From Actinomycetales bacterium (GTDB taxonomy: Bacteria > Actinomycetota > Actinomycetes > Mycobacteriales > Micromonosporaceae): a stretch of 64,000 nt of DNA. Made by a program: the position numbers and the translations under genes. A model generated the notes under the pieces. That model ran no database searches. It was not told the origin of the DNA and saw nothing but the letters and a program-made list of their open reading frames with translations. Of this stretch, positions 25,629-34,544 are shown piece by piece. The number at the start of each line of letters is the position of its first letter. The first letter of the stretch is position 1. The DNA lies in contig PKFB01000024.1 in NCBI GenBank assembly GCA_002919305.1, forward strand, positions 1 through 64,000, given 5' to 3'.

Positions 25629-26660
25629 CTAACCGTTAGCGACCCGTACCCAGGTCTCCAGCGTGCGCGCCGCCGCGCCCGAGTCGATCGCCTCTGAAGC
25701 GCGTGCGATGCCGCGTCGCAGGTTCTCTTCGAGGTCGCCGTTCAGTCCTTCGTGGGCGGCCAAAGCCGCGGCGGCGTTGAGGACTACGGCGTCCCGGACC
25801 GGTCCAGGCTCACCAGCCAACACCCGACGGGCGACCGCGGCGTTGACGGTGCGGTCGCCGCCGCGCAGATCACCGGGCACCGAACGCGGGATCCCCAGAT
25901 CGACGGCGTCCACCAGTCGTTCTTCGACCTTGCCGCCTGAGACCACCCACACCCGGGTGGGGGCGGTGGTGGTGAACTCGTCGAGCCCGTCCTCACCGCG
26001 CGCTACCAGCACCGAGTGGCCTCGTTCGGCGAACACCTCAGCCATCACCCGGGCCATCCGGGGGTCGGCACACCCGATAGCGCCGGCCGGCGGCTGCGCC
26101 GGGTTGGACAACGGCCCCAGGAAGTTGAAGAAGGTCGGCACTCCCAGCTCGCGCCGTGGACCGCTGGCGTGCCGCATCCCGGGGTGGTAGCGGGGCGCGA
26201 AGCAGAAACCGATGCCGGCCTCATGGACGCAGCGGAGTACCTCCTGCGGCCCCAGATCCAGGGGGATACCCAGCTCCTCCAACAGATCCGCGGCGCCGCA
26301 GCTGGACGACGCGGCCCGGTTGCCGTGTTTGACCACCGGTACTCCCGCACCGGCGACCACCAGCGCCGCCATGGTCGAGATGTTCACGGTGTGCGCCTGG
26401 TCACCGCCGGTGCCGACCACGTCCACGGCCGGGATGTCCAACGGGACCCGGGTGGCGTTGGCCAACATCGCCTCGGCCAAGCCGGAGATCTCAATCGGAG
26501 TCTCGCCTTTAGCGCGCAGCGCGACCGCAAAACCAGCGATCTGGACAGGGGAGGCCTCACCGGCCATGATCTCGCGCATCGCCCACGCGGTGTCCTCAGC
26601 GGACAGCGAGGCGCCCTGTAACAGGGTGGACAACAGGCGGGGCCAAGTCCGATCGGCCAT
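25629..26660 (-). CDS. trpD: anthranilate phosphoribosyltransferase
   Basis: 343 residues; transfers the phosphoribosyl group of PRPP to anthranilate in tryptophan synthesis. [18 protein letters not shown] is the PRPP-binding glycine loop, [20 protein letters not shown] the second substrate loop, and [12 protein letters not shown] a family signature. ATG at 26660 has AAGGAGGGG upstream, better supported than the open frame to 26702. Thirteen bases after the stop of the receiver-like gene, so co-transcribed with it. Other trp genes are not in the window; an isolated trpD beside ctaE/qcr is usual in actinobacteria. Confidence 0.94.
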   Translation of the reverse strand: MADRTWPRLLSTLLQGASLSAEDTAWAMREIMAGEASPVQIAGFAVALRAKGETPIEISGLAEAMLANATRVPLDIPAVDVVGTGGDQAHTVNISTMAALVVAGAGVPVVKHGNRAASSSCGAADLLEELGIPLDLGPQEVLRCVHEAGIGFCFAPRYHPGMRHASGPRRELGVPTFFNFLGPLSNPAQPPAGAIGCADPRMARVMAEVFAERGHSVLVARGEDGLDEFTTTAPTRVWVVSGGKVEERLVDAVDLGIPRSVPGDLRGGDRTVNAAVARRVLAGEPGPVRDAVVLNAAAALAAHEGLNGDLEENLRRGIARASEAIDSGAAARTLETWVRVANG

Positions 26661-26673
26661 CGACCCCCTCCTT

Positions 26674-27093
26674 TTAACGACCGCTGGACAGCGCGCCGGC
26701 ACGCCGACGCAGCAGGTCCGCGACGGTCTCAGCGGTCTCCACCGGGTCCAGCGGGTGCAGCAGGACAGCGTCGGCGCGAGACCAGGCCGCCAACCAACGG
26801 TCGGCTGCCCGGGCGATCACCACACAGATGGTGGGGCAGTCGGAGACCTCGTCACGCAGTTGACGAGCGATCCCCATGCCCCCAGCCGGCCACGCCTCAG
26901 CGTCGAGGAGCAGCAGGTCGAGGTCGGTGTCGTTGACCAGCCTGATCACCTCGTCGTGGGTGGCGGCTTCCACAAAGTTCACCCGGACATCCGAGGCGGG
27001 GCGCCGTCCGATCGCCAGGCGCATACGGTCCCGGATGGCGGCGTCATCGCTGTAGAGCAGGATGGTGTAGGTACGGGCCTCGGTGGCGCTCAT
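26674..27093 (-). CDS. degenerate response-regulator receiver domain protein
   Basis: 139 residues, a single receiver-like domain with no output domain. ATG at 27093 with GGGAG nine bases upstream. The fold pattern is clear: acidic pair Asp16-Asp17 after strand 1 (ILLYSDD), phospho-acceptor-position Asp64 after LDLLLLD, strand 4 TICVVIARA, strand 5 [11 protein letters not shown]. Two invariant residues are missing: the Thr/Ser at the end of strand 4 is Ile/Ala, and the Lys of the K-P motif is His113. Conventional phosphorylation-driven switching is therefore doubtful. Co-directional with and just upstream of trpD. Could be a protein-interaction module. Confidence 0.75.
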   Translation of the reverse strand: MSATEARTYTILLYSDDAAIRDRMRLAIGRRPASDVRVNFVEAATHDEVIRLVNDTDLDLLLLDAEAWPAGGMGIARQLRDEVSDCPTICVVIARAADRWLAAWSRADAVLLHPLDPVETAETVADLLRRRAGALSSGR

Positions 27094-27237
27094 GATCTTG
27101 TGCTCCCAGGCGCGTGCGGGTACCGGAAGGGGTACTGGAAATTCTGATATCCGGGAGCCTACTCGCCGCGGGGAGCGACGTCGTTCCGGCATGTCAGACC
27201 GGACCCCCGCGCGCCGGACCTGTAGCCACCCGCAATA

Positions 27238-27852
27238 ATGACCAGCGTGACTGCGGCCCCAGCTCTTCCCCAGAGTCAGATCCACTCCCTGACACGGCCG
27301 AACATGGTCAGTGTCGGCACGATCGTCTGGCTCTCCAGTGAGCTGATGTTCTTCGCGGCGTTGTTCGCCATGTACTTCTCGATCCGCGCCTCCGAGGCCG
27401 GTCCAGAGATGTGGGCGGAGAACACTCAGCATCTGAATTTGCCGTACGCGCTGACTTTCACGTCCATCCTGGTGGCGTCGTCCGTCACCTGCCAGTTCGG
27501 GGTGTTCGCCGCTGAGCGGGGTGACGTGTACGGAGTACGGCGCTGGTTCACGCTCACGTTCGTGATGGGCCTGATCTTCGTGCTCGGCCAGATCAACGAG
27601 TATCGGCAGCTGGTGCACGAAGGCATCACGATCAGCTCTGATGGCTACGGCTCAGTGTTCTACCTGACGACCGGGTTCCACGGACTGCACGTCTGTGGTG
27701 GCCTGGTGGCCTTCCTGCTGTTCATGATCCGCACCACACTGGCTCGGTTCACTCCCGCGCAGGCGACCGCGGCGATCGTGGTGTCGTACTACTGGCACTT
27801 CGTTGATGTGGTGTGGATCGCGCTGTTCGGAATGATCTACCTGCTGCAGTAA
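27238..27852 (+). CDS. ctaE: cytochrome c oxidase subunit III
   Basis: 204 residues with five transmembrane segments: [76 protein letters not shown] and [19 protein letters not shown]. The conserved [16 protein letters not shown] and [11 protein letters not shown] motifs are present. ATG at 27238 gives an N-terminus ([22 protein letters not shown]) like mycobacterial CtaE, but there is no clear ribosome site, so translation may be leaderless. First gene of ctaE-qcrC-qcrA-qcrB, with 107 bases before qcrC. Confidence 0.94.
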   Translation: MTSVTAAPALPQSQIHSLTRPNMVSVGTIVWLSSELMFFAALFAMYFSIRASEAGPEMWAENTQHLNLPYALTFTSILVASSVTCQFGVFAAERGDVYGVRRWFTLTFVMGLIFVLGQINEYRQLVHEGITISSDGYGSVFYLTTGFHGLHVCGGLVAFLLFMIRTTLARFTPAQATAAIVVSYYWHFVDVVWIALFGMIYLLQ

Positions 27853-27959
27853 GGCCTGAGCGCGAAAACTTCAGTGGCCTATCACATACCGCCGTTCGTG
27901 CTTCATCAGACGTCGTCACAACAGGTGCCACGCTCCGACCAGATTTCAAAGGTGAGGCC

Positions 27960-28784
27960 ATGACCGTTGTTCCCCCCGACCGCCCCCGCGGCCGGTTCGT
28001 CCGGTGGCTGGGTGTGACCGCCCGGACGCGCCGTCGACTGGGTAAGGCGGCGCGGCTGGTCGCCGCCCTGGCCCTGGTGGGCGGCATCTACACGGCCTTC
28101 GCGCCCGGTATCGAGGCGCAGGAGACCGGCGATCTGTCGGCCGCCGCGCAGGCAGGCCGGGAGCTGTACGAGAACAGTTGCGTCACCTGCCACGGGGAGA
28201 ACGCCCAGGGCGTACCTGACCGTGGCCCCTCCCTGATTGGTGTCGGGGCGGCTGCGGTGGAGTTCCAGGTCACCAGCGGTCGGATGCCGATGGCGCGGCA
28301 GGAGGCGCAGGCGGAGCGCAAGCCGCCGATGTTCACCGATGAGGAGGCGCGGCAGATCGCCGCGTACATCCAGGAGCTGGGCGGCGGTCCAGTGATCCCG
28401 GAGGGCGACCTGGCGGCCGGGGGTGACTTGGCCGAAGGCGGTCAGCTGTTCCGACTCAACTGCGCCCAGTGTCACCAGTACGCCGGTAGCGGTGGTGCGC
28501 TTTCATCCGGCGCGTACGCCCCGGACCTGTACGAGGCGACCCAGCGACAGATCTACGGGGCGATGCTCAGCGGCCCGCAGAACATGCCGGTGTTCTCCGA
28601 CAGCCAGCTTTCTCCGCAGGACAAGGCCGACATCATCGCCTACATCCAGTTCATGCAGAACGAGCAGGATCCAGGTGGTTGGGGAATCGGTCGTCTGGGG
28701 CCGTCTACCGAAGCCCTGGTGATCTTCCTGGTCGGCATGGTGTCCCTGGTGTTCGCGACCCTGTGGATCGCTGGCAAGTCGTGA
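27960..28784 (+). CDS. qcrC: diheme cytochrome c subunit of the bc1 complex
   Basis: 274 residues. ATG at 27960, AAAGGTGAGG upstream. N-terminal membrane anchor (LVAALALVGGIYTAFAPG), two cytochrome c domains with heme motifs CVTCH (about residue 76) and CAQCH (about 173), each with a downstream Met ligand region (GRMPMA, PQNMPVF), and a C-terminal transmembrane helix LVIFLVGMVSLVFATLWIA. In actinobacteria this fused diheme subunit replaces cytochrome c1 plus soluble cytochrome c and hands electrons directly to CtaC in the supercomplex. Confidence 0.95.
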   Translation: MTVVPPDRPRGRFVRWLGVTARTRRRLGKAARLVAALALVGGIYTAFAPGIEAQETGDLSAAAQAGRELYENSCVTCHGENAQGVPDRGPSLIGVGAAAVEFQVTSGRMPMARQEAQAERKPPMFTDEEARQIAAYIQELGGGPVIPEGDLAAGGDLAEGGQLFRLNCAQCHQYAGSGGALSSGAYAPDLYEATQRQIYGAMLSGPQNMPVFSDSQLSPQDKADIIAYIQFMQNEQDPGGWGIGRLGPSTEALVIFLVGMVSLVFATLWIAGKS

Positions 28785-28824
28785 CACGGGTGAGCGGTAC
28801 AGTCATGAGAAATGCGGAGAAGTC

Positions 28825-29913
28825 ATGACCACGCAGACGGCTGACAGGGTGATGGCCGGCGGCGCCGAGGCCACCGCCACGGAGCCGATCGACGTCAACG
28901 ACCCGTCGCTGTCCCGCTTCGACCTGGTTCGAGAGGGGATGCGCCGGGACGGCGTTGAGATCGTTTACTACGAGCCGCGGTTCCCGGTCCCGGGTACCAA
29001 GGAAGAGAAGCGGATCGTTCGATTCATCGCCTTCTGCTTCCTGATGACCGGAGTGGCGTCGCTGGCATTCCTGGCGGCCTTCATCTGGTGGCCCTGGGAG
29101 TACGAACCCGGCGCGAACATCAACAAGTGGTACACGCCGGTGCTCGGCATCACCATGGGTGTGGCGCTGCTGGGTATCGGTGTCGGGCTCACCGTGTGGG
29201 CCAAGAAGTTACTGCCCGACGAGGTGGTGGTGCAGGAGCGCCACGATGGCCCGTCACCCGATGACGAGCGCAAGATCACCGGTGCCACCCTGCTGCACAT
29301 CGGTGAGGAGACCGGGCTGGCCCGTCGACCCTTGTTGAAGGGGGCGCTCACGCTGGGGCTGGCGCCGGTTGGCCTGATGGCGGCTGCGCCGCTGGTGGGT
29401 GGTCTGATCCAGCGCCCTGGTGACCTGTTGGTCACCACCGGTTGGGGACCAGGGGTGCGTTTGGTCCACGAAGACGGCACGCCCGTCCGGCCCGAGGACG
29501 TCAGCGTGGGTGGGCAGATAACGGTGTTCCCTGGAGTGCCGGGCGGCACAAGGGGTGCGACCGCGGGTGACTCCGCGACCCTGCTGATTCACCTGCGTCC
29601 GGAGGACGCGGAGGAGACGCGCCGCAACGCGCTGCCGATCAACCGGGGCGCGCAGTGGGGGAACTTCGTGGCCTACTCCAAGATCTGCACCCACGCCGGT
29701 TGCCCCGCTAGCCTGTATGAACAGCAGAGCAACCGGTTGCTGTGCCCGTGCCACCAGTCGCAGTTCCTCATCACTGACAACGCCCGCCCGGTCTTCGGTC
29801 CGGCGGCCCGGCGGCTGCCGCAGTTGCCGATCGAGGTGGACGAGGAGGGCTTCTTCGTCGCCAAGTCCGACTACCTGACACCAGTCGGCCCGTCATTCTG
29901 GGAGCGGGAGTGA
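28825..29913 (+). CDS. qcrA: Rieske iron-sulphur subunit of the bc1 complex
   Basis: 362 residues. ATG at 28825 with GCGGAGAAG upstream. Three N-terminal transmembrane segments as in actinobacterial QcrA ([38 protein letters not shown], and [19 protein letters not shown]), then the [2Fe-2S] domain with CTHAGC (from Cys288) and CPCHQSQF (from Cys307), giving the two Cys and two His ligands. Its stop overlaps the qcrB start by four bases (GTGA), indicating coupled translation. Confidence 0.95.
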   Translation: MTTQTADRVMAGGAEATATEPIDVNDPSLSRFDLVREGMRRDGVEIVYYEPRFPVPGTKEEKRIVRFIAFCFLMTGVASLAFLAAFIWWPWEYEPGANINKWYTPVLGITMGVALLGIGVGLTVWAKKLLPDEVVVQERHDGPSPDDERKITGATLLHIGEETGLARRPLLKGALTLGLAPVGLMAAAPLVGGLIQRPGDLLVTTGWGPGVRLVHEDGTPVRPEDVSVGGQITVFPGVPGGTRGATAGDSATLLIHLRPEDAEETRRNALPINRGAQWGNFVAYSKICTHAGCPASLYEQQSNRLLCPCHQSQFLITDNARPVFGPAARRLPQLPIEVDEEGFFVAKSDYLTPVGPSFWERE

Positions 29914-31523
29914 GCACACGACGCCGATTCAACCCGAGGCAACTGCCGGCCAACGCCGCGGGAGCGATCGATGACCGGTTCCAGGTCGCCTCACCCCTGC
30001 GGAACGTCCTGAACAAGGTGTTCCCGGACCACTGGTCCTTCCTGCTGGGTGAGATCGCCCTGTTCTCCTTCATCGTGCTGCTGCTCACCGGGACGTTCCT
30101 GACCCTCTTCTTCGACCCGTCGATGGAAGAGGTCACCTACAACGGCAGCTACACGCCCCTGCAGGGCGTCGAGATGTCTCGCGCGTACGCCTCCAGCCTC
30201 GACATTTCCTTCGACGTGCGAGGCGGGCTGATCATGCGGCAGATGCACCACTGGGCAGCGCTGTTGTTCATGGCGTCGCTCATCGTGCACATGTTCCGCG
30301 TGTTCTTCACCGGGGCGTTCCGCAAGCCGCGTGAGCTCAACTGGGTGATCGGTATCACCCTGTTCGCGCTGGGTCTGTTCGAGGGTCTGTTTGGCTACTC
30401 GCTGCCCGACGACGGTCTGTCGGGTACCGGTATGCGCGTCACCTTCGCTCTGATCCAGTCGATTCCGATCATCGGTAGCTGGCTGGCGATCTCACTCGCC
30501 GGTGGTGAGTTCCCAGGAACGCTGCTGATTCCGCGGCTGTACATCGCGCACGTGCTGTTGATCCCGGGTCTCATCCTCGCCCTGATCGCCGTGCACGTGG
30601 GCCTGGTGTTCAAGCAGAAGCACACCCAGTGGCCGGGGCCGGGCCGGACCGAGCACAACGTGGTCGGCTACCGGATGTTCCCCAACTACGTGTCGAAGCA
30701 GATCAGCTTCTTCATGATCGTCTTCGCGGTGACCGCGCTGCTGGGTGGTCTGTTCCAGATCAACCCGATCTGGCTGTTCGGGCCGTACAACCCGGCGGTC
30801 GTGTCGGCGGCGAGCCAGCCCGACTGGTACGCGATGTTCCTCGACGGTCTGGTCCGGATCTTCCCGGCGTGGGAAACCAGATTCCTGGGCTACACGATCT
30901 CGCCGCTGTTCTGGGCCGGTATCGTCGGAATGGGTCTGATCATCACGCTCGCGGCGATCTACCCGTTCCTGGAGGCCAGGTTCACCAAGGACAAGGCGCA
31001 CCACAACCTGCTGGAGCGGCCCCGGGACAACCCCAACCGGACCGCGCTGGGCGCCATGGCCATCACCTTCTACATGGTCCTGCTGCTCTCCGGCGTCAAC
31101 GACGTCATCGCCGAGCGCTTCAACATCAGCCTCAACGCGATGACCTGGGCGGGCCGGATCGGTCTGCTGCTGTTGCCGCCGCTGGCGTACTACATCACGC
31201 ACCGGATCTGCCTGGGGCTGCAGCAGCACGACCGCGAGGTGCTGGTCCACGGTGTGGAGACCGGCATCATCCGTCGGCTGCCCGACGGCCGCTTCGAGGA
31301 GGTCCACCAGCCGCTGGGCCCGGTGGACGAGCACGGCCACGGGCAGTTGGAGTACGCCGGCTGGGCGGTGCCGAAGAAGATGAACCGGCTCGGTGCCTTG
31401 GGCGCCGCGGTCAAGGGCTTCTTCGTCCCCATCGAGGGACCCACGCCTGACGGCAAGGGCGCTCCGCAGGCAGAACAGGTGGAAGCCGGTCAGAAGCGAG
31501 AAGAGGTCACGACAGGTCGTTGA
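29910..31523 (+). CDS. qcrB: cytochrome b subunit of the bc1 complex
   Basis: 537 residues, the actinobacterial length with a long C-terminal extension. Heme-binding helices contain [16 protein letters not shown] and [18 protein letters not shown]; the Qo-site motif is PDWY (SQPDWYAM), the usual actinobacterial variant of PEWY. Eight membrane helices precede a cytosolic tail ending in a Gln/Glu/Lys-rich stretch. GTG start overlaps the qcrA stop. This is the menaquinol-oxidising subunit and the target of imidazopyridine-type inhibitors in mycobacteria. Terminates at the hairpin 31550-31586. Confidence 0.96.
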   Translation: MSTRRRFNPRQLPANAAGAIDDRFQVASPLRNVLNKVFPDHWSFLLGEIALFSFIVLLLTGTFLTLFFDPSMEEVTYNGSYTPLQGVEMSRAYASSLDISFDVRGGLIMRQMHHWAALLFMASLIVHMFRVFFTGAFRKPRELNWVIGITLFALGLFEGLFGYSLPDDGLSGTGMRVTFALIQSIPIIGSWLAISLAGGEFPGTLLIPRLYIAHVLLIPGLILALIAVHVGLVFKQKHTQWPGPGRTEHNVVGYRMFPNYVSKQISFFMIVFAVTALLGGLFQINPIWLFGPYNPAVVSAASQPDWYAMFLDGLVRIFPAWETRFLGYTISPLFWAGIVGMGLIITLAAIYPFLEARFTKDKAHHNLLERPRDNPNRTALGAMAITFYMVLLLSGVNDVIAERFNISLNAMTWAGRIGLLLLPPLAYYITHRICLGLQQHDREVLVHGVETGIIRRLPDGRFEEVHQPLGPVDEHGHGQLEYAGWAVPKKMNRLGALGAAVKGFFVPIEGPTPDGKGAPQAEQVEAGQKREEVTTGR

Positions 31524-31549
31524 TCTGAGCTGGCCTGACCTGGTGCGTT

Positions 31550-31586
31550 GCGCCCCGTCTTCCGGTGGTGACGGAAGACGGGGCGC
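31550..31586. terminator. terminator after qcrB
   Basis: Perfect 15-bp stem GCGCCCCGTCTTCCG / CGGAAGACGGGGCGC with a seven-base loop, 27 bases after the qcrB stop and before the convergent hydrolase gene. Confidence 0.85.
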
Positions 31587-31650
31587 TCGCGTTATCTGCT
31601 CGCGTTATCGCACGCCATGAGGCGTTGCTGAGGCGCCTCCTGTTCGACCA

Positions 31651-32637
31651 TCAGGAAGCGGGGGGTACGCGGAGCTCCTTAATGAAACGCGCGATCCGGC
31701 GAGCCAACGCCTCCCCCGCGCGGGTCCAGCGGAAGTGGTCCAACGGGCCGCCGGCTTCTGCGGTGTCATAGTGGTGCCACCGCACCGACGCGCGCTTGAG
31801 GAACCCGCATAACCGTTGAGTGGTCGTCTGCGGGGTGAGCCGGTCATTAGCCACGGTGATCGCCAGAACCGGGACGTCCACCGCGGCGAGCCCAGCGGCT
31901 GGATCGGTGCCGTTGAGGTGGGGTAAGCGGCCGCGTCGCGCCTCATGCACCCAATCCCGCATCACGCCGTGCGATTGGCGCCCGCCAAAACCGATGCCGG
32001 GCCAGTACCCCACCACTGCGCTGACCGGGTTCACGATGAAGCTGAACCCCAGCACCACCCACCGGTACACCGGACCGAAGCACCGCCAGTAGGGCAACCC
32101 ACTGGCGGTCAGGACGACACCGGCGATCGGAGCCGGCGGACGCCGAGTAGCCAGGTACAGCAGCGCGATATGACCACCGAGGCTATGGCCGAGCAGAACG
32201 ACCCGCCGGCCGTCGAGCTGAACGCCAGGATGGCGCAGAACCGCGTCCAGGTCGTCGACGAGGTCACTGAGCCCGTAACGGGAGGAGCGGGTCGGGGCAG
32301 GCGTGCTCGCTCCAGTGCCCCGCAAGTCATACACCACGCTAGATAACCCCTGTCGGGCCAACGCCTCGATGAACGGGGTGTAGTACCGCGCGGGCACCCC
32401 CATGGCGGGGATGAGCATCACGAGGGGCGCGGTGGGGTTGGGGTCGAGGATCCGGAGGCTCAACCGCTGACCATCCCGGTCGAGCCACTCCTGACGAGCG
32501 GCTGTCGGAGATTCGGATCCCACCGGCTGCAGGTCGGGGCCTGGCGAGCGGGCCGGATCCGTTGAACGGCCCGCGGGAGACGGCGACTCCGAGGCGGCGG
32601 GATCCGAAGGCTGGCGCGTACCGTCGTCGATCCTCAT
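31651..32637 (-). CDS. alpha/beta hydrolase
   Basis: 328 residues. After a 45-residue Pro/Ser-rich N-terminus comes a serine-hydrolase fold: oxyanion strand VMLIPAMGVPARYY, VVYDLRGTGAS, nucleophile elbow GHSLGG, acid Asp in TVANDRLTP and His in PLDHFRW, so the triad is complete. ATG at 32637. Substrate unknown. Convergent with qcrB. The region FGPVYRWVVLGFSFIVNPVSAVVGYWPG is unusually hydrophobic and may form a lid or membrane contact. Confidence 0.85.
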   Translation of the reverse strand: MRIDDGTRQPSDPAASESPSPAGRSTDPARSPGPDLQPVGSESPTAARQEWLDRDGQRLSLRILDPNPTAPLVMLIPAMGVPARYYTPFIEALARQGLSSVVYDLRGTGASTPAPTRSSRYGLSDLVDDLDAVLRHPGVQLDGRRVVLLGHSLGGHIALLYLATRRPPAPIAGVVLTASGLPYWRCFGPVYRWVVLGFSFIVNPVSAVVGYWPGIGFGGRQSHGVMRDWVHEARRGRLPHLNGTDPAAGLAAVDVPVLAITVANDRLTPQTTTQRLCGFLKRASVRWHHYDTAEAGGPLDHFRWTRAGEALARRIARFIKELRVPPAS

Positions 32638-32758
32638 GCCGGGAAGTGTAGGGCCGATGCTACTGGCAGGTAACTAAGGGAAGCTCCACAGACCCACGCA
32701 GCGGCCGCCCTACGCGCCGACCGTGCGGCCTCAGTCGGAACCTCTTAACCAGAGTTTC

Positions 32759-33046
32759 TTAGTCGGAGTCGGTGAAGCCGATGGCGAACGCCTCCTCCAG
32801 GTCATGCCGTGAGTAGGCGCGGAAGGCCACGTGCGAATCCGTACGAATCACGCCCGGCACCTTGCTGATACGGCCGGCGACGATGTCGGCGATCTGGTCA
32901 AACTCTCGGACCCGGACCACCGCGATCAGATCGATCTGACCGGTGACCGAGTAGACCTCACTGACCCCGGGGATATCGGCGAGGGTCTGCGCGGTCTCGG
33001 GAATCGAATCTGGAGCGCATTCAATGAGCACGATCGCGGTGATCAC
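32759..33046 (-). CDS. Lrp/AsnC ligand-binding (RAM) domain protein
   Basis: 95 residues, beginning with the beta strand ITAIVLIECAP and containing GVSEVYSVTGQIDLIAVVRV, the effector-binding RAM fold of AsnC-family regulators, but no helix-turn-helix. Such stand-alone RAM proteins are widespread in actinobacteria and archaea; they oligomerise and bind amino acids, possibly modulating full-length Lrp proteins. GTG at 33046. It lies downstream of the nucleotidyltransferase gene on the same strand after 139 bases. Confidence 0.88.
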   Translation of the reverse strand: MITAIVLIECAPDSIPETAQTLADIPGVSEVYSVTGQIDLIAVVRVREFDQIADIVAGRISKVPGVIRTDSHVAFRAYSRHDLEEAFAIGFTDSD

Positions 33047-33185
33047 GTCACTTCCCTTTCCGCTTCCTTGCGTCTCCGTGACGGGCAGCCATCGACCCTA
33101 GTCGAGGCGGGAACACCATGATCCAGGAGCCCAGCTCGTCGGTGGTCTCATCCACCCGCTGGGCTCCGGCTGGATGCGCGGACGG

Positions 33186-33983
33186 TCACCGTGAGGCGGG
33201 GACGGTGACACCGTCGTTGATCCGGATCACCTCCACCAGGTCTTCCTGTGGCCCGACCACCGCGCCGGGCCAGATCACGCAGCGAGTCACCCGTCCCGCC
33301 ACCTGCGCCCCAGGGCCGATGACGCTCTGTCCGCCACTGGCGTGCAAATTGGCGGCCAGATAGTCCGCGGGGGTCCCGCAGTCGAAGTAGACGCCGGGGT
33401 AGCACACCAATTCCAGCTCCCCCCGCGCCTCGGCGGGGCGCCAGGCCGTATGAACCAGCTCGCCGGCCTGCGGGTCCAGGTCGGCGATGACCCGCCACGG
33501 CAGCAGTGACATGCCGGCGAACCGGTGCCCGGAGAACCCGCCCTCGCGGGCGCCCGGTACGACCAGCAGGCGCACCCGCGTACCGTCCCAGTCGGTGAGC
33601 ATGCCGGCCACGTCGGGGCCGGGAGGTAGCTCGGACGCCAAATACGCGTCGGCGTTACAGATCAACGCCGGGCGTCCCGCGATCCACTCCCTCAGGTGGA
33701 CCACACCACCCGTGGTGCCCAGTGGCCCCACCGGAGGGGGCGGCTCCACCGACAGGTGGGCCCGATCCCCGACATGGGCGACGATCTGGTCCCCCAGGTA
33801 GCAGGCGTTCACCGCGACGGTGTCGGGCCCCTTCAGCCCCAGGGCCTCTAACCGTGCCAGGGTTCGGTCCAGCAAGGGCACGTTATTGATGGGGCAGAGG
33901 GCCTTGGGGCGGTACGTGGTGAGGGGACGTAACCGCTGCCCTTCCCCCGCCGCCAGAACTACTGCGCAGATCTGGTCGCTCAT
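33186..33983 (-). CDS. sugar-phosphate nucleotidyltransferase-like protein
   Basis: 265 residues. The N-terminal pyrophosphorylase signature AAGEGQRLRPLTTYRPKALCPI (Gly-rich loop, catalytic Arg and Lys) is intact; VNACYLGDQIVAHV and GTTGGVV follow, and LICNADAYL carries the metal-binding Asp. The C-terminus (GPGAQVAGRVTRCVIWPGAVVG) is a short left-handed beta-helix remnant. It resembles mannose-1-phosphate guanylyltransferase and related enzymes; the true sugar and nucleotide are unknown. ATG at 33983 overlaps the stop of the Nudix gene (TGATG), so the two are coupled. Confidence 0.85.
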   Translation of the reverse strand: MSDQICAVVLAAGEGQRLRPLTTYRPKALCPINNVPLLDRTLARLEALGLKGPDTVAVNACYLGDQIVAHVGDRAHLSVEPPPPVGPLGTTGGVVHLREWIAGRPALICNADAYLASELPPGPDVAGMLTDWDGTRVRLLVVPGAREGGFSGHRFAGMSLLPWRVIADLDPQAGELVHTAWRPAEARGELELVCYPGVYFDCGTPADYLAANLHASGGQSVIGPGAQVAGRVTRCVIWPGAVVGPQEDLVEVIRINDGVTVPASR

Positions 33984-34489
33984 CAGCCCATCTTCCCCGC
34001 CAGTGGGCCCAGGCCGTAACGGGCCAGCAGCCGCGCGGTCGGCCTGGTGAGCTGAGGGAGCGTGTCAGGGGCGAACCAACCGGTTTCCCAGACCTCGGCA
34101 CCGTCGACCTGGATGTTGTGCTGGGCAGGATCCACCGTGGCCTCGAAGACCACGTCCACCCACCGCCCACGGGTGTGGATCACAGCGTTGGGGACCGCCT
34201 GCCTTAACGCGTCAGGGGACAGCTTGATGCCGGTCTCCTCGGCGAGCTCCCGGACGGCGCAATCTAAAGGCTGCTCACCGCGGTTGAGCAGCCCACCGGG
34301 GATGGTCCACCCGATCCCGGGCGGCTGGCGCAGTAATAACAACCGTCCCTGCGGGTCCCACACCAGGACGACAGCCCCCACGATGTAGCTGGGGACGAAC
34401 AACCGGACGAGGCGGCGGCGCAGACGCCGAGGAAGCCGGTAGAAGATCTGGTACCCGACTTTGCGGGCGGCCGAGCGGCGCGTCGTCAT
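33983..34489 (-). CDS. Nudix hydrolase
   Basis: 168 residues. The Nudix box GGLLNRGEQPLDCAVRELAEETGI is complete (Gly, Glu, Arg-Glu, Glu-Glu). The N-terminal region is basic and hydrophobic (FYRLPRRLRRRLVRLFVPSY), possibly a membrane or RNA contact. Coupled to the downstream nucleotidyltransferase, so a role in nucleoside-diphosphate-sugar or (p)ppGpp metabolism is conceivable; the upstream neighbour is a RelA/SpoT homologue. Substrate not predictable. Confidence 0.88.
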   Translation of the reverse strand: MTTRRSAARKVGYQIFYRLPRRLRRRLVRLFVPSYIVGAVVLVWDPQGRLLLLRQPPGIGWTIPGGLLNRGEQPLDCAVRELAEETGIKLSPDALRQAVPNAVIHTRGRWVDVVFEATVDPAQHNIQVDGAEVWETGWFAPDTLPQLTRPTARLLARYGLGPLAGKMG

Positions 34490-34544
34490 CCCGCAAGCGT
34501 AAGAGGTGACCGGGGCGGAGCGACATCGAACCGGGAAGTGTCGG

